This document shows positions 11,531 to 23,057 of a stretch of 64,000 nt of DNA, one piece after another. The notes beneath the pieces were generated by a model that was not told where the DNA came from, made no database searches, and saw nothing but the letters and a program-made list of their open reading frames with translations. This stretch comes from Chloranthus sessilifolius (taxonomy: Eukaryota; Streptophyta; Magnoliopsida; Chloranthales; Chloranthaceae). Location: the NCBI GenBank assembly GCA_021018995.1, contig CM037598.1, positions 50,731,185 to 50,795,184 of the forward strand, written 5' to 3'. The number at the start of each line of letters is the position of its first letter. Position 1 is the stretch's first letter. The position numbers and the translations under genes were made by a program.

Positions 11531-12540
11531 TTAGCTAGCCTCATTACTGGACTTCATCGCTGGAAATTGTTGGAAGACCTTTCCTTATATGAGAAGAACA
11601 TAGAGGTAAAAATTTTAGGCACATTGTTGGCTAATATCACAATCAGAATAATAACTTTTGATCAAATTTATGAGCTTCAGATGAAAGATGCAGAGCTCTT
11701 GAAGATTAGGCAGAGTGTGACAGATGGCACCAGCGTAGACTTCTCTGTTAAGGAAGATGGATCATTGTTGCTCTGAGGACGTCTATGCATATCGAGTGAT
11801 GCCGATCTGTGGCAGACAATATTGGATGGAGCCCATAAGTATAAATATGCAATTCATCCTGGTGGTACCAAGATGTACCAAGATTTGATAAAGAATTATT
11901 GGTGGAGAGGATTGAAGAAAGATATCATCGAATATATTTCTAAATGCTTGGTGTGTCAGCAAGTAAAAGTGGATCATAGACACCCAATAGGCCTATTACA
12001 ACCTCTGCCTATACCTGAGTGGAAATGGGAGTCTATTTCTATGGAATTCATTATAGGATTACCAAGGACGGTGAAGGGCCACAATGGTATATGGGTAGTC
12101 GTTGATCGACTAACGAAGTTCACACATTTCCTGCCCTACAATACAATATATACGGCAAGCAAACTAGCGGATTTGTATATGAGAGAAATCGTCTGACTAC
12201 ATGGTATTCTGACAAGTATCATATCGGATCGTGACCCTTTATATACCTTTATATTTTGGCAAATATTCTAAGAAGGCATGGGCACGAGATTGGACTTTAG
12301 TTTGGCATTCCATCCACAGACCGATGGTCAGATAGAGAGAGTCAATCAGATTATCGAAGATATGCTTAGAGTGTGCATGATTGATTTTTAGGGATCATGG
12401 GATTAGCATCTACCGATGATTGAATTTGCGTATAATAACAGTTTTCAGCAGAGCATCGAGATGGCTCCGTATGAAGCACTGTATTGACGGAGATGAAGAT
12501 CTCTGATTAATTGGGAGGAATCCAGCGAGAAATTTATATT
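11531..12540 (+). pseudogene. pol: Element B integrase (decayed)
   Basis: The HHCC zinc finger is complete: H-x5-H in HKYKYAIHPGG (about 11834) and CLVC at about 11947. In the core, the first catalytic Asp is Glu (SMEFI, codon 12044-12046); the second is in SDRDP (about 12223) and the Glu in QIERVNQ (about 12335). Stops at 12194 and several later positions break the frame. Same frame as RT. It cannot be active as it stands. Confidence 0.9.
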
Positions 12541-13081
12541 GGGACGCAAAGTTATAAAGAAAAATGCCGAAATCGTTTGCATCATTCGAGAAAGAATTAA
12601 GACAGCTCAGAGTCAACAGAAGAGCTATGCTGATATCAGGAGAACAAGCATGTATTTTCATGTGGGAGATCACGTGTTTGTGAAAATTTCACCAATGAAG
12701 GGCGTAATGCATTTTGGAAAGCGTGGGAAGTAAAAATTTTGCTACATTGGACCGTTTGAGGTATTGGGAAGAGTTGGAGAAGTTGCATATAGGTTCGCTT
12801 TACCCCCACAACTCGATAGAGTACATGACGTATTTCACGTTTCCATGCTACAGAAATACATGAGGGATCTGACTAACATACTGGATGTGCCATCGATCGA
12901 AGTTTACAAGAATTTGACAGTCATAGAAGAATCAATGCAAATTTTAGACCAAACTGAACAAGTGTTGCACACAAAATGGATTCCCTTAGTGTTAGTCCAA
13001 TGGAAGAATCATTCTAAATCCGAAACTACTTGGGAGCGCGAAGCCGAGATTCGCAACCAGTACCCTTTATTATTTCAGTGA
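12541..13081 (+). pseudogene. pol: Element B integrase C-terminus and chromodomain
   Basis: The C-terminal GPY-type region (GDHVFVKISPMKGVMHF, then IGPFEVLGRVGEVAYRF with one stop at 12731) leads to the conserved VHDVFHVSMLQKY. It is followed by a chromodomain-like tail with LDQTEQVL, VLVQWKNHSKSETTWE and NQYPLLF, ending at TGA 13079-13081. Chromodomains of this type tether integration to marked chromatin and define the Tekay/CRM/Galadriel/Reina group. Confidence 0.88.
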
Positions 13082-13229
13082 ACGGGAAGAGAAAAGAAAT
13101 TGTAAAAGTCTTTTGTAAACCTAATGGCATGTAAATAACGTTATTAGTTAATGAAAGACTCATGAATTGGAAGTTTAAAGGCCAATAATCAAGAAGGAAA
13201 TTCAAAAACACAAATTTTAAGCGTTTCTA
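13082..13229 (+). other. Spacer after pol, element B
   Basis: Noncoding A-rich sequence between the pol stop and the internal palindrome array; nothing recognised. Confidence 0.5.
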
Positions 13230-13640
13230 TCAATTTCGATCGATCAAAATATTTTTTCAACCGATCGAATATGAATTTGATCGATCGATGTGTAAACCGA
13301 TAGATCAAAACCACCAAACAAAAAATGATTTTTTTGTACTTTAAAACATAAGAAATTCATTCGATCGAATTTGAAAACCGTTCGATCGAAATTAAATTCG
13401 TTCGATCGAATTAAAATTCGTTTGATCGAAATTAGTCAAGGCCAGGTGTAACCTGAGAAATTCTATAGATCGAAAGTCATTCGTTCGATCAAATTTTAGG
13501 GCTCAATCGATCAAAATTAAATTCATTCGATCAAAATCGAGGCCCTGTTTCGCTTAAGAAAATTTTGATCGATCAAAATTAAATTCGTTCGATCGAAACA
13601 GCGGTTCTGTTGTACTTAAGTCAAATTTGATCGATCGAAT
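13230..13640 (+). promoter_or_regulatory. Internal TCGATCGA array upstream of the accessory ORF
   Basis: A second array of the same TTCGATCGATCGAA motif as in the LTR, with about fourteen degenerate copies (for example near 13236, 13276, 13360, 13385, 13567, 13585, 13630). It is followed by GGGCTTTCTCTTAGGGTTTC, which looks like a plant 5' leader, and by the aORF start at 13890. Sequence facts are direct; promoter function is inference from position and from the LTR parallel. Confidence 0.75.
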
Positions 13641-13798
13641 CGCGTAGTATTTAACTAAAATGAACCTTTTTGGTTCAAAATTTTTTTAAAATTTTAGGGC
13701 TTTCTCTTAGGGTTTCGTGGGCTTCTTCTTGGAGATCGAAGAACCGATCATTTGCGAACGAATCCTTCGCGAGATCAAATCAAAACTTCTACAAAAAG

Positions 13799-13854
13799 GT
13801 AAAGCCGTAATTTTCTTTCAAAATCTCGCATTAAAATACACTTATTTTGTTTAG
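13799..13854 (+). other. Putative 5'-UTR intron of element B aORF
   Basis: Donor AAAAG|GTAAAGCC and acceptor TTTTGTTTAG|ATTC bracket a 56-bp T-rich stretch 35 bp before the ATG. Short for a plant intron, but E2's aORF has an equivalent intron at the same place. Unconfirmed. Confidence 0.4.
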
Positions 13855-13889
13855 ATTCTAAAGCAACCCTATATTTTAATTTGAAACCT

Positions 13890-15247
13890 ATGGCTCCTAA
13901 GACGAAGCAATCGTCTAAAACCCCTACGTCAAAGAAACCCAAAACTAAATCGGTTCTTCGCAACCACCATCAGACCCTCCACAACAACCGATACCCGCAC
14001 CACCATCTACCTCGCAGACACCACAACGCGAACAACCAAGTGAATGGTGGGCTGCCAAAGGGTTTGGCTATGAGGTTAAGATCGATCCGGCCTTATTTGA
14101 AACGCCTGACGTATTGGGTATAGACAATTAGGCTCTTGATTATTTAGGAAAGGCCGGATTTGATAACCATTTGAAACCTATTCATGAATACTACTACCCT
14201 CAATTTGTACGATTGTTCTACCAAAATATGTACAACGGGACAAATCCCAATACCCTTTGTACCAAAATTGATGGGAAAACCTACATTTTTACCCATAAGA
14301 TGGCTTGTAAAGCCTTAGAGTGTTTTGACAGCTATGGCCCTTGTATCGATCTATTACCCCCAAACCCCGGTGATATACCTTGCTCTATGATAGCAGCAAA
14401 GATGACTCGGGGTTGAGTTGCTTCTGGTTAGGCAATTAAACAAGTTGATTTACCGAGTTATATGTGGATGCTCAACACAATCTTTAAGTGCAACTTGTAG
14501 CCCATACGACATAAAACCGAGAGACTAGGAGTGATAGTGCAGGCGTTGTTCTCAGCGTTTGAGGGGCAGTGGCTTAATGCCACAACAGTAGTTTTTGAAG
14601 GCATGAAACACAGCAGAATGAAAATGTTCATTCCATATGCAGGCCTCATTTCTAGCATGCTGGAGGAGTATCCAGGGAGTGTTGCGCATATGATTTCACC
14701 ACGCGAGCCCAAGTCCTCGGATAATGTGGAGTTGTTTACCTTTAAGCATTAGAGAAAGACATACAGTCGGTTGAAACCACATTTTCAACGAGCACCACAA
14801 GTACCTCCTATTCCTCCCCCAACTCAAGAACAACCAATTCAGGGCGCTCCACAATCAGACGAGCATGTCAAAGATGCCCTATAGCATGAACAGCAAGCCC
14901 ATGACGTACCCTATTAGGATCAGCTAGAGATCATACCTCCGGCTTAGTACGCTCACATTCTCGTGCCTCCACCATATCAACAAGCTGCTGGCATGACCAT
15001 GGAGGGGTTAACAACCCTCATTGAAGAGAGCAACCGCCAATTGAGTTGTCAACTCGATTTTCACGAGCTGATATTAGAGGACACCATGCACTACATGTAT
15101 CCGACGGACTACCTCCAACGGATCACCATGATGCGTGCTAGGGTGTTCGACCCACAAGCAGATGGAGCCGATGAGGTGGATGGAACCGACGACAACGCTA
15201 GTGGAGCGGATGATCCTACCGGAATGGAGGGAGGGGCTGACATTTGA
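13890..15247 (+). pseudogene. Element B accessory ORF (aORF), decayed
   Basis: The ATG at 13890 starts a Lys-rich N-terminus (KKPKTK, nuclear-localisation-like). A frameshift near 13955 leads into a Pro/Gln-rich stretch and then a folded-looking domain: SEWWAAKGFGY (about 14039), YYPQFVRLFYQNM (14186), VIVQALFSAFEGQWLNA (14531) and TTVVFEGMKHS. A Pro/Gln-rich linker and an acidic tail (DGADEVDGTDDN) follow, ending at TGA 15245-15247. Stops at about 14129, 14414, 14429, 14498, 14750, 14882, 14915 and 14945 interrupt it. Intact length would be about 450 residues. The middle domain matches E2's accessory ORF (LFYQN and IFEGMK blocks). It resembles plant 'putative transposon protein' domains found in some Athila elements, but I cannot assign a function. 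Confidence 0.75.
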
Positions 15248-15760
15248 TGCATTTTGAAGATCTTGTTACCATTTTGAGAGTTTTCTTTTGAAAAATTTGA
15301 AATTTTGGGATGACTGTATAATTTTATAACTATGGTAGCATGGTTGCCACATCTTCTTATGTTGTTCTCTCTAACTATTGTGGCATGGTTGCCACGCTTT
15401 TATATTTTTGGATGTTACTAACTACTATAATCTTTTTGATAGTGGTTGGTGAATGTGTATAGGATCTAATGGTTTATGTGAATGGTAAATGTGATTACTC
15501 CTTTTGGTTTCTGCTATGCATGAATGTGGGTGTCTCGAAATTATCTGATAGACGCTATGAACAGCTGTGGATAATTCCACAACCCATGCTATTATATTGG
15601 TATTTTCTTGCAGGGCACGAATAAGGTTGAACGATGGTAGTGTGTGTGTGGGAATTTTAGATTAGTGAATGGCTTGTTTAGCCATGTGTGGTACCTTTCG
15701 AGGTCACTTTCCTTGTGTCTAACCTTCGTAGTTAGATTCATTTTCAAGGATGAAAATTCC
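15248..15760 (+). other. 3' untranslated region of element B
   Basis: Noncoding, T-rich sequence between aORF and PPT. GGTAGCATGGTTGCCA and TGTGGCATGGTTGCCACG near 15331-15395 contain a repeated TGGCATGGTTGCCA inverted repeat that could form a hairpin. No gene seen. Confidence 0.5.
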
Positions 15761-15774
15761 AAAGATGGGGAGAA
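15761..15774 (+). other. Polypurine tract, element B
   Basis: AAAGATGGGGAGAA directly before the 3' LTR start TGTAACG; the plus-strand primer site for reverse transcription. Confidence 0.9.
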
Positions 15775-17929
15775 TGTAACGTCTCAAAATTTTGATCCGT
15801 TAATAATTCGCCTCGATGCGCATGCCTGACTGTTCGCACGTCTAAGATTGTGCCAAAAGACATGGAGTAGTGTTTGTGGATTTAGACCCTAGGTGGAGAA
15901 AGGAGTTTAAAATGTATTTGAACCATAGATGAGTGACATATACCTATGTCACTATGTAGTGGCATAACATCTAAGCCTAAGGCTTAGTTATAAGGGCAAT
16001 AAATAGCCTTAAAGGTTTTGCATTCAATAGCCTATTTCATATGATTAGAATTGATGAGGAGAGAAGGAGAACCTAGAGCATTGAAGGTGTGAGAGTTCGT
16101 GTATGATCCTTTCATGAAGGCGAAGCTAAGGGATCACGATTGAAGAAGAATTACAGTTTCGTTTTGTGAATCCCTAGGCTGAGCTGAAGACAAGGATAGA
16201 GGGAAACAAACTGGATTAAGGTATGGAATTTATGTGTGAGTTGTGGATTGTGTTAGATAGTGTTTCACACATATTATGATCAAAAAATTATAAGGAATGA
16301 GGATGGATTTGGGGAAAAACAGAGATGAAATGTGAAATCCAATATTCAAAGAAATCTGTAAATTTCAATCAATCAAAATTTGATTCGATCGATCGAAATT
16401 GACTTAAGATAGAAGAATACAATTTCTGAAGTAATTCGCTCGATCGAATAAGATTCGATCGAACAAAATGTGTTTCGATCGATCGAGTCTCACACTCGAT
16501 CGATCGAAATGTATGTAACACGGATTTGGAAATTTTGCTATCCGAATTCGACCGATCAAAATTTATTTCGATCGATCGAATTTGAGATCTAATTTATCGA
16601 ATTAAAATCATTCAATCGAGATTGAAGTGCCAAACTTTGAATTTGAGGGCTTCGATTGATCGAATTTAAAATCGTTCAATCGAACTGTGTGCCAGATGTT
16701 TTACTTCTGTTGGATTCGACCGATCAAGATAAAATCGATCGATCAAATTTGGATTTCGATCGATGGAAATGGGGATTCGATCGATCAAAATTTCCAAATT
16801 TAGGATTCTATTCTATTTTGTCTTATATCTTCTGTTTCACGTCATTTCTGACATATGAACTGTGGTTTTACCTTGTTCAGGTTGAACGAATACGTGTGAG
16901 AGGTTGAGGCTAGTCCAGTGTAAGAAATCGCTTGCGACTTCGAGTCGAGGTAGGGAAATCTTTATATCATATTTATTTGATGTCAATGACATGTGTGTTA
17001 TGATATGATAAATTTTGTCAGCATCTTGCATAAATGGTGTTAAGACCCAATGTGAATGTTTTAGTTTACGTATGTGATTTGATAAATGCATTATAATGAG
17101 GAAACCTCTCAAGTTGTGTTCTAGCAATGTGCGACAATGTGGAATTCTTCGTGATTCATTTCGATAAGTGTGAAAGATTGCGTTTCATCTTTAGCTTTCA
17201 AATATAATTATAATTAGCACATCACACAGTGATAAACTATAAGTTCTACACGATGATTTGAGGTTTATATGTGAATACTCGACCGACACGGCAGGATATT
17301 CGTGACCGGTACAACGGGATATCCGTACACCCTTTGTAATCTTCTGTGATCTTGTGAAATCATACTGGCCAACGATAAAATTTTTGTTCGGCACAAGCTA
17401 TTAGATTTTCCCTACTGAGCTTAGATGAAGCTCATTCCTCGACTATACGTCACGGGTACAGGTGAAGACTTAAGCATGGAGGACCAAGACAAGGAGAACT
17501 CGGATCACATGTCGTTGGAAGACGAGAAAGAGCCTCATCCAGAAAATTGTTTCATTTCTGCAAGGCCCGGGTAGGTCCAGCCTTGGAAACTAAGTTAGAG
17601 TATGGTTTTGTCATGTTTGTAAAGAATATAAGCTTTTGGAGATTCATTGTATATTTGTTTTATGAACCATGTTTCGGTAAGGGATGGCCCTTACCTGTGG
17701 TTCTTTTCGGTTCTTTTACCCATGTGCACTCGCATGGAATTAGAACCGTTATTTTGAGTTTTTGATATAGAATTGGAGAGTTCTTTTCTTTTCTTTATGA
17801 TAGTCATGTTAGTTAGTTACGATTTCCACTTTGTTTTCGCTTTGCGCATGATTATGCCAAGTGCTCCGTTCGAGGTTCGGCCTTAGGGTCGACCAGACGG
17901 CCTGGATCTCGCAGTTAGGAAATCTGGGC
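15775..17929 (+). repeat. Element B 3' LTR (last few bases missing)
   Basis: It begins TGTAACGTCTC and matches the 5' LTR, including the palindrome array at about 16365-16800. It lacks a segment corresponding to about 7340-7675 of the 5' LTR. It ends at GGGCT, six bases short of the LTR terminus, and continues directly into Athila 3' sequence. No gene inside. Confidence 0.9.
16365..16800 (+). repeat. TCGATCGA palindrome array, element B 3' LTR
   Basis: Same motif as at 6325-6715 with individually different decay (for example 16386, 16439, 16477, 16497, 16566, 16735, 16756, 16774). Confidence 0.88.
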
Positions 17930-18218
17930 TCCCTACCAAAGTGGCATTTAAATTTAAGTTTTAAATATTTAATGTTTCCATGTTTGCTAGGGACTAGCAA
18001 AACTCAAGTTTGGGGGTGTAATCAGTCACATAATTTACCATTTTATTACCCTTAACTTAGTGATGCTAGGCCATAGTTTGCGGCTAACGAGTTACTGATG
18101 TGCATATATTAGAGATAAATAGTAAATTAGAGCCTAAGTGATAATCTTTGTCAAAATGAACTCAAAAAGAAATAAGAAAAATGATTGAGCGAAAAAAATG
18201 ATTTGCCACTACTAAAAG
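17930..18218 (+). mobile_element. E0: relic of an Athila 3' end
   Basis: AAGTGGCATTTAAATTTAAG, GCTAGGGACTAGCAAA and the PPT CTCAAGTTTGGGGG (18003-18016) are the conserved tail of Athila elements. An LTR start TGTAATCAGTCACA follows at 18017. The LTR is cut at 18218 where E2's 3' LTR begins, so E2 inserted into it. The rest of E0 is not visible in the window. Confidence 0.8.
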
Positions 18219-20325
18219 TGTTTGGGATTGTACCTAAGTGTTTACTGATGTTTATTAAAGTGATGAGATGGTAAAAATCTGAATACAAAGGTGGAGTGAA
18301 ACGGTTACGAAAACAGCAATCTAAAATACACAACCTGCAAGATACAGGGCTATTGTAACAAGTTTTAAGTAAGAGTTTGTCCCATAGAGAAATTGATCTA
18401 GAACCCAAAATGGGCTATAATAGTAGGCCTCCAGATCTGGCTATAGATCTGACAATCCTAAAGGAAGGGAGCAGGTGTCACAACTACACTAAATTAACAC
18501 TAAAATGAGAGAAATAAAGTGCAATCCTATCCTAGAGAAAGGGTTATGAAAAAGGTGGTGATGGTGTGTGTGCCCAAAAGAAAGATAAAATGATGGGAAG
18601 TAGGCAATCAAGCTAAGTTTAATCTAGCTATGTAACTCAGATTTAGGGTTGTCTCTGTAGCAGTTCCTCAGATAACTACAAGCACATCTGGAAGGAAGGG
18701 GTATCTAACTCAACTCCTATGGTTTGATATGATTTATTAAGGCTATAACCTTTCTACTTTAATGGTCACAGGCTATCCAATAGAGAGCATCAAACCACAT
18801 AAATTAAACCAGAAAACCAATTTGATCCAAAGGAGTAGACTAATCTTAAGGTTATAACCTGTCCACTTTAATGGTCACAGATTATCCAATAGATGTCCTC
18901 CACCCAATGGCCCAAATTAGATCATTTATATCATTGCAGACACCATGTTTGCAAGGCTACAAGTTCAAGCATCCATGGGAGCAAATAGTTATTGAAAAAC
19001 TAGTGAAGACCACAGTTGTTCAAGGACTATTTGGGGACTTAAATGCAGCTGGTCATTACTACAAAGGCTTGTAATGACTTAGCTCACAAGTCTGCAATCA
19101 CTGCAGAGAAATCAGATCTAACATATGATATTGGTCAAGTAAAATAGAAGGGTGCTTGTTCCTGCAACAACCTCTCACCAGGCTTGGAATCATCCTAGGG
19201 CTATGTCTATCCACTTAAATGGTTACAGGCTATCCACAGAGGTTATCCACCCCACAAATGACTGAGATGGAACATGTAAATTGCTACTGCCACCATGGTC
19301 CCAGGGCTACAAGCTCAAGCTTCCATGGGCCTTTCAATCAACTCAATTCCTAAATGTATGCTTAGCTTGAATAAAACTATGGGCATATAGAAAAATAACA
19401 GATTGAATGAACAATTAAAGTACAAATCTCCTTGATCAAAATATACTTACAATGAGATTTCTCAAGGCAACAGCCTTGTGCACAACAACTCTTCACAAAA
19501 TCTCAAAGATTACAAGACCCACTACAAAAACTAAATAAAACTAAATCTAATTGCTTATAGAGGGTATAGACAGCAAGTGCTGGAGTAAGAGAAAAGAAAA
19601 TTGGAAAAAAGAGGTGATCAAACCCTAACCCTAGTCAACTCGAGCTCAGCATAGACAGAGGTTGAAGGAGAGATTATATTTCTAAGTTACATCTACAGCT
19701 TAAGTACTCAGTCCTAATGCCTTAGCCAACAAAAGATTAACCCATTTCCTAGGGCAGATGTGGCACTGTTACAACCCTTGGATGCCTTGGGATATATGCC
19801 TCGAGATAAGGGCCTCGAGATGTGTGCCCTAGACCTTGGGAAATTCCCAAAAGGGCCTTGAGTTAAGACTAAGAAGTGGAGAGCTCGAGCTTCGCTAGGC
19901 TGCCTTTTGCTTTTTCATTCATTCATGCTACTACTTCGTGCTTCGTGAGTTAACTTCTGCTCATTAATTCCTTTGCGTTGCCTGCAGAGTCCTCGCGAGG
20001 TAAGAATTGGCTTGGAAGGTTGTTCACTCGCACAGGTGGACTTTGAATACTTGCGCAGCTCCTCTATGCTTCGCACGGTGGAATTTTTCTTGGAAAGTCC
20101 CTTTTTCATGCAATAGGTCTTTAAATGGTCGCGCAGCTGCTTTGGCCTTTAGGGCACTCGTGCGACAGAATTTGCAGTGCTTGGCTTACTCGCGCGGCAG
20201 AGCTTCAAAATTTTCTCTCGCGAGGGTGTCACGAGGATGCCTTTAAATTTCACTCGACTTCTTGTTGAAGGAATAACAAAGCTCGCTCGGTAAAGGGTTG
20301 AGCTATTAAATGCGCGAGAACTGCA
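18219..20325 (-). repeat. E2 3' LTR, distal part
   Basis: The plus-strand end reads TGTTTGGGATTGTACC, matching 56846 onward. It contains R/U5-like sequence, stem-loop copies at 18745-18776, 18854-18885 and 19201-19232, a telo-box (18 bp around 19618-19634) and the start of the CGCGAG array (19875-20325). It is interrupted at 20325 by E1 and continues at 37050. Confidence 0.88.
19875..20325 (-). repeat. CGCGAG palindrome array, E2 3' LTR (first half)
   Basis: Degenerate copies of CTCGCGAG and relatives (GCGCGAG, CTCGCGCGG, CTCGCACAG), for example at about 19994, 20192, 20216 and 20312. The array continues beyond E1 at 37050-37370. Confidence 0.82.
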
Positions 20326-21936
20326 TGTTGTTCTGTCTTCCGAGACTCTTGCTGCTATTTTATTAAGAACTTTGAAGAGAATAAATCAAGAGAGGGGAAT
20401 GGAGATGGGTCAGCACAGCAAGTCTGAAATACACAGTCTTATAAGATACAGGGTCTATTGTAGCAAGTTTTGATAAGTAAGAGTTTGCCCAACACAGAAA
20501 ATGATCAAGAACTCAAATTGGGCAATAATAGTAGGCCTCTAGATCTGGCTATAGATCTGACAATCCTAAAGGAAGGGAGTTGGGTGTCACAACTATACTA
20601 AATTAACACTAAAGAAGGGAAATAAAGTGTAACCCTATCCTAAAGAAATGGTTAAACAGAAGATAGTGATGGAGTGTGTCAAAATAAAATACAAAAATTG
20701 GTGAGAAGTAAGCAGGTTGAGCTAGAGTTAATGATGCAATAATGTAACTTAGATTTAGTGTGTCTTTGCAGTGATCCTTCCTTAGATGCTACTAATAGCC
20801 TCAACAAGGTATAAGCTCCCAGTTTAGCCTATACAATTTGGGGCGCTCTTAGGGCTATACTCTGTCTACTATAATGGTCACAGGGTATTTGATAGAGTCT
20901 GTCAAATCCCATTAGTTAAACCAGAAATTCGCTAGTCTAATCAAGAAGAGTGGACTGATCATTTCCCTAGCCACTAGACCAGATCTAGCCATGAATACTA
21001 TTACAGCACTATGTAATGACAGTGCTACAAACCCTCCAGACCTGCGCACAGATCTGGCTAACATCCATAGGTATTCCAACCCATAAGATCCTAAGTGCTT
21101 TGCCAAGCCCAGCAATACTTGATGCCCACAAAATGGACCATGCAACAGGTTAAATAAGGCTTTAGATTCAGCTGGTCATTGCTATAAAAGGCCTGCAATG
21201 ACTCAGCCTCAAACTGTAATTACTACAAAGAGACTAGATCTAACATCTGATGTCGATTAGGTAAGACAGAGGGGAGCCAGTTACTGTACAAACCCCCTCA
21301 CAAGGCTCTAGAAACTCATGTGCAGGGGAAAAGAATCCTCCTTAAACATGTGACTGGACACAACTTTAGGGCTATACTTTATCCACTATAATGGTCACAG
21401 AGTATCACATTGGTCTGTCCATACCTCAGAGGTCTGAGAAAGAACATGTAAACTGCTACAACCACCATGGTCTGTAGGCCTCCGAGCTCCCCAGATCTCA
21501 CTACAGATCTAGCATTGCTTTCCATGTATCTATCAAACGAAAGGAAATCAGATGGTAAACAATAGATCTACTAGAAACTGAATGGGCTAGTCCCAAATAC
21601 ATGGATCCTATAGACATCTAAATAAACCATAAGATCTATAGCCTTTATTAAGCATTAAAATAGCAGTTCATTAATAACAGTAAAACTTGCAATGAACTGT
21701 CTCTTGACTACAGCCTATACATAATTGCTCATCCACGATCCCAATTTATACAAAACCTATTACAAGACTGAAACAAAACTAAACCTACCTACTTATAGGA
21801 GGATTAGCTAGCAAGTGCTGAGCTAAGAGAGAAAAAAAATTGGAAAAAGAGGTGATCAAACCCTAACCCTAGCCTGTTGGAGTTCTTAGCCGATAGAGGA
21901 TGAAGGAAAGATGAAAATAATAAACTCTAAGTGCAG

Positions 21937-21948
21937 CTTATATACTCT
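21937..21948 (-). promoter_or_regulatory. LTR TATA box, E1 3' LTR
   Basis: Minus strand GAGTATATAAGC, downstream of the palindrome array; the 5' LTR equivalent is at about 35941-35957. Confidence 0.7.
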
Positions 21949-22129
21949 GTCAAAATGGCCTTGGCTCTAAAGAGATTAATCTTAATTTTTCCAGCAAATG
22001 TGGCACTGTTATAACCCTTGAATGCCTGGAGATATGCACCTTGAAATCTGCTCCTCGGGAAGTGTGCCCTAGCCTTATAAAATTCCCAAAAGCCCTTCAG
22101 TTAAAACTGAGAAGTGGAGAGCCCGTGCT

Positions 22130-22770
22130 TTGCGGGGCTGGTATCTGCTTTTAGCTCATTCGCGCAGCTGCTTTGCCTTCGCTGAGTTGCATTTGGCTGG
22201 TGGGAAGTGCTTGCTCTCATAGTGAACCTTCAGTTCGTCGCACAGTTCCTTTGCGCTGCAATGCTATCACAGTGATTATCTGGAGCGCCTAGACTTCTTA
22301 CGCAGTAGAGCTTCCAAAGCTCTTTCTCGCTGAGTACTGACACCGTAGAGCTTCAGAAGCTCTCTCTCTCACTAAGTACTCGCACAGTTATGCTCCTGTG
22401 CTCGCGTAGTCAATGGTAAGGCTTTAGAGTGTGTGAGATCTATGTGAAGAGAATTTTGGGCGTCTCTCTCATCCAGGGCTACGCGAGAACTACGCAAGGT
22501 GACATTATGTTCATTGTACATATGGACTCGTTGGGTTCTTCGCGCGGTTGCTTTGAGGCTTGATCTCTGTGAGAGCTTCACGAGGGCAAATTCTAACAGT
22601 TTTAACCTACGAGATCTTCACGAGGTTATTTCAGTTGTCCTCCTGACTGTGCAATGTATCAACACGAGGGCCTCTTCCACTGCATCTTTAGTTTCGCGAG
22701 CAAGCTCCTCAACTCTGCGAGGTCTATCTTTTACTGTTCTGGTGCATTGCACTTGCTACTGTCAGAGTCT
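22130..22770 (-). repeat. CGCGAG palindrome array, E1 3' LTR U3
   Basis: Many degenerate copies: ACGCGAGAACTACGC near 22480, CGCGCGGTTG near 22540, ACGAGATCTTCACGAGG near 22607, CTGCGAGG near 22713. Irregular spacing of roughly 20-45 bp. Upstream of the TATA box on the minus strand. Confidence 0.82.
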
Positions 22771-23057
22771 CCTCCTCTCTTAGCTAACTTTATTCATCTG
22801 CTAGACTATGGTCAATAATGATCAGCAACAATTAGTCACCATGGTGAGCACTACCAAGGTGTTCCATCAGGCTTTGTCTCAGCTATCATCTTTGATTGCA
22901 TTCTCTCTCTTTTAGGCCAAAAAGCAAGGAGTTTGTATTAAGCTACATATTTTATTACTAACTACAAAACACACTTAACAAATGGTTATTAGTCGGCTTC
23001 AAGGTCCAGCAAAGGCTAATTTAAGAGGGGAAAAGTGGTACTTTTCAGTGAATAACA

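Larger units (their letters stand above)
5744..17929 (+). mobile_element. Element B: Tekay/Del-like chromovirus with extra ORF
   Basis: A nearly full-length 12.2-kb element: 5' LTR, PBS, gag-pol with chromodomain, internal palindrome array, accessory ORF, PPT and 3' LTR. LTRs start TGTAACGTCTC at both ends. It sits inside element A's integrase. The 3' LTR lacks only about the last 6 bp (GTCATA) before abutting Athila sequence at 17930. Most of gag-pol lies in one frame interrupted by stops, with frameshifts in gag between about 8590 and 8975. The extra 2.7 kb between pol and the 3' LTR is unusual for Tekay elements as I know them. Confidence 0.92.
20326..23057 (-). repeat. E1 3' LTR
   Basis: 2732 bp, TG...CA ends. 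On the minus strand: CGCGAG array (22130-22770), TATA box (21937-21948), telo-box (21857-21872), then R/U5 with stem-loops at 20857-20888 and 21374-21405. It matches the 5' LTR closely; differences I compared are largely C/T transitions. No gene inside. Confidence 0.92.

Noticed and set aside
19618..19634. Interstitial telomere repeat
   Set aside because: Only two units and present at the same place in four LTRs; it is a telo-box, not a telomere insertion.
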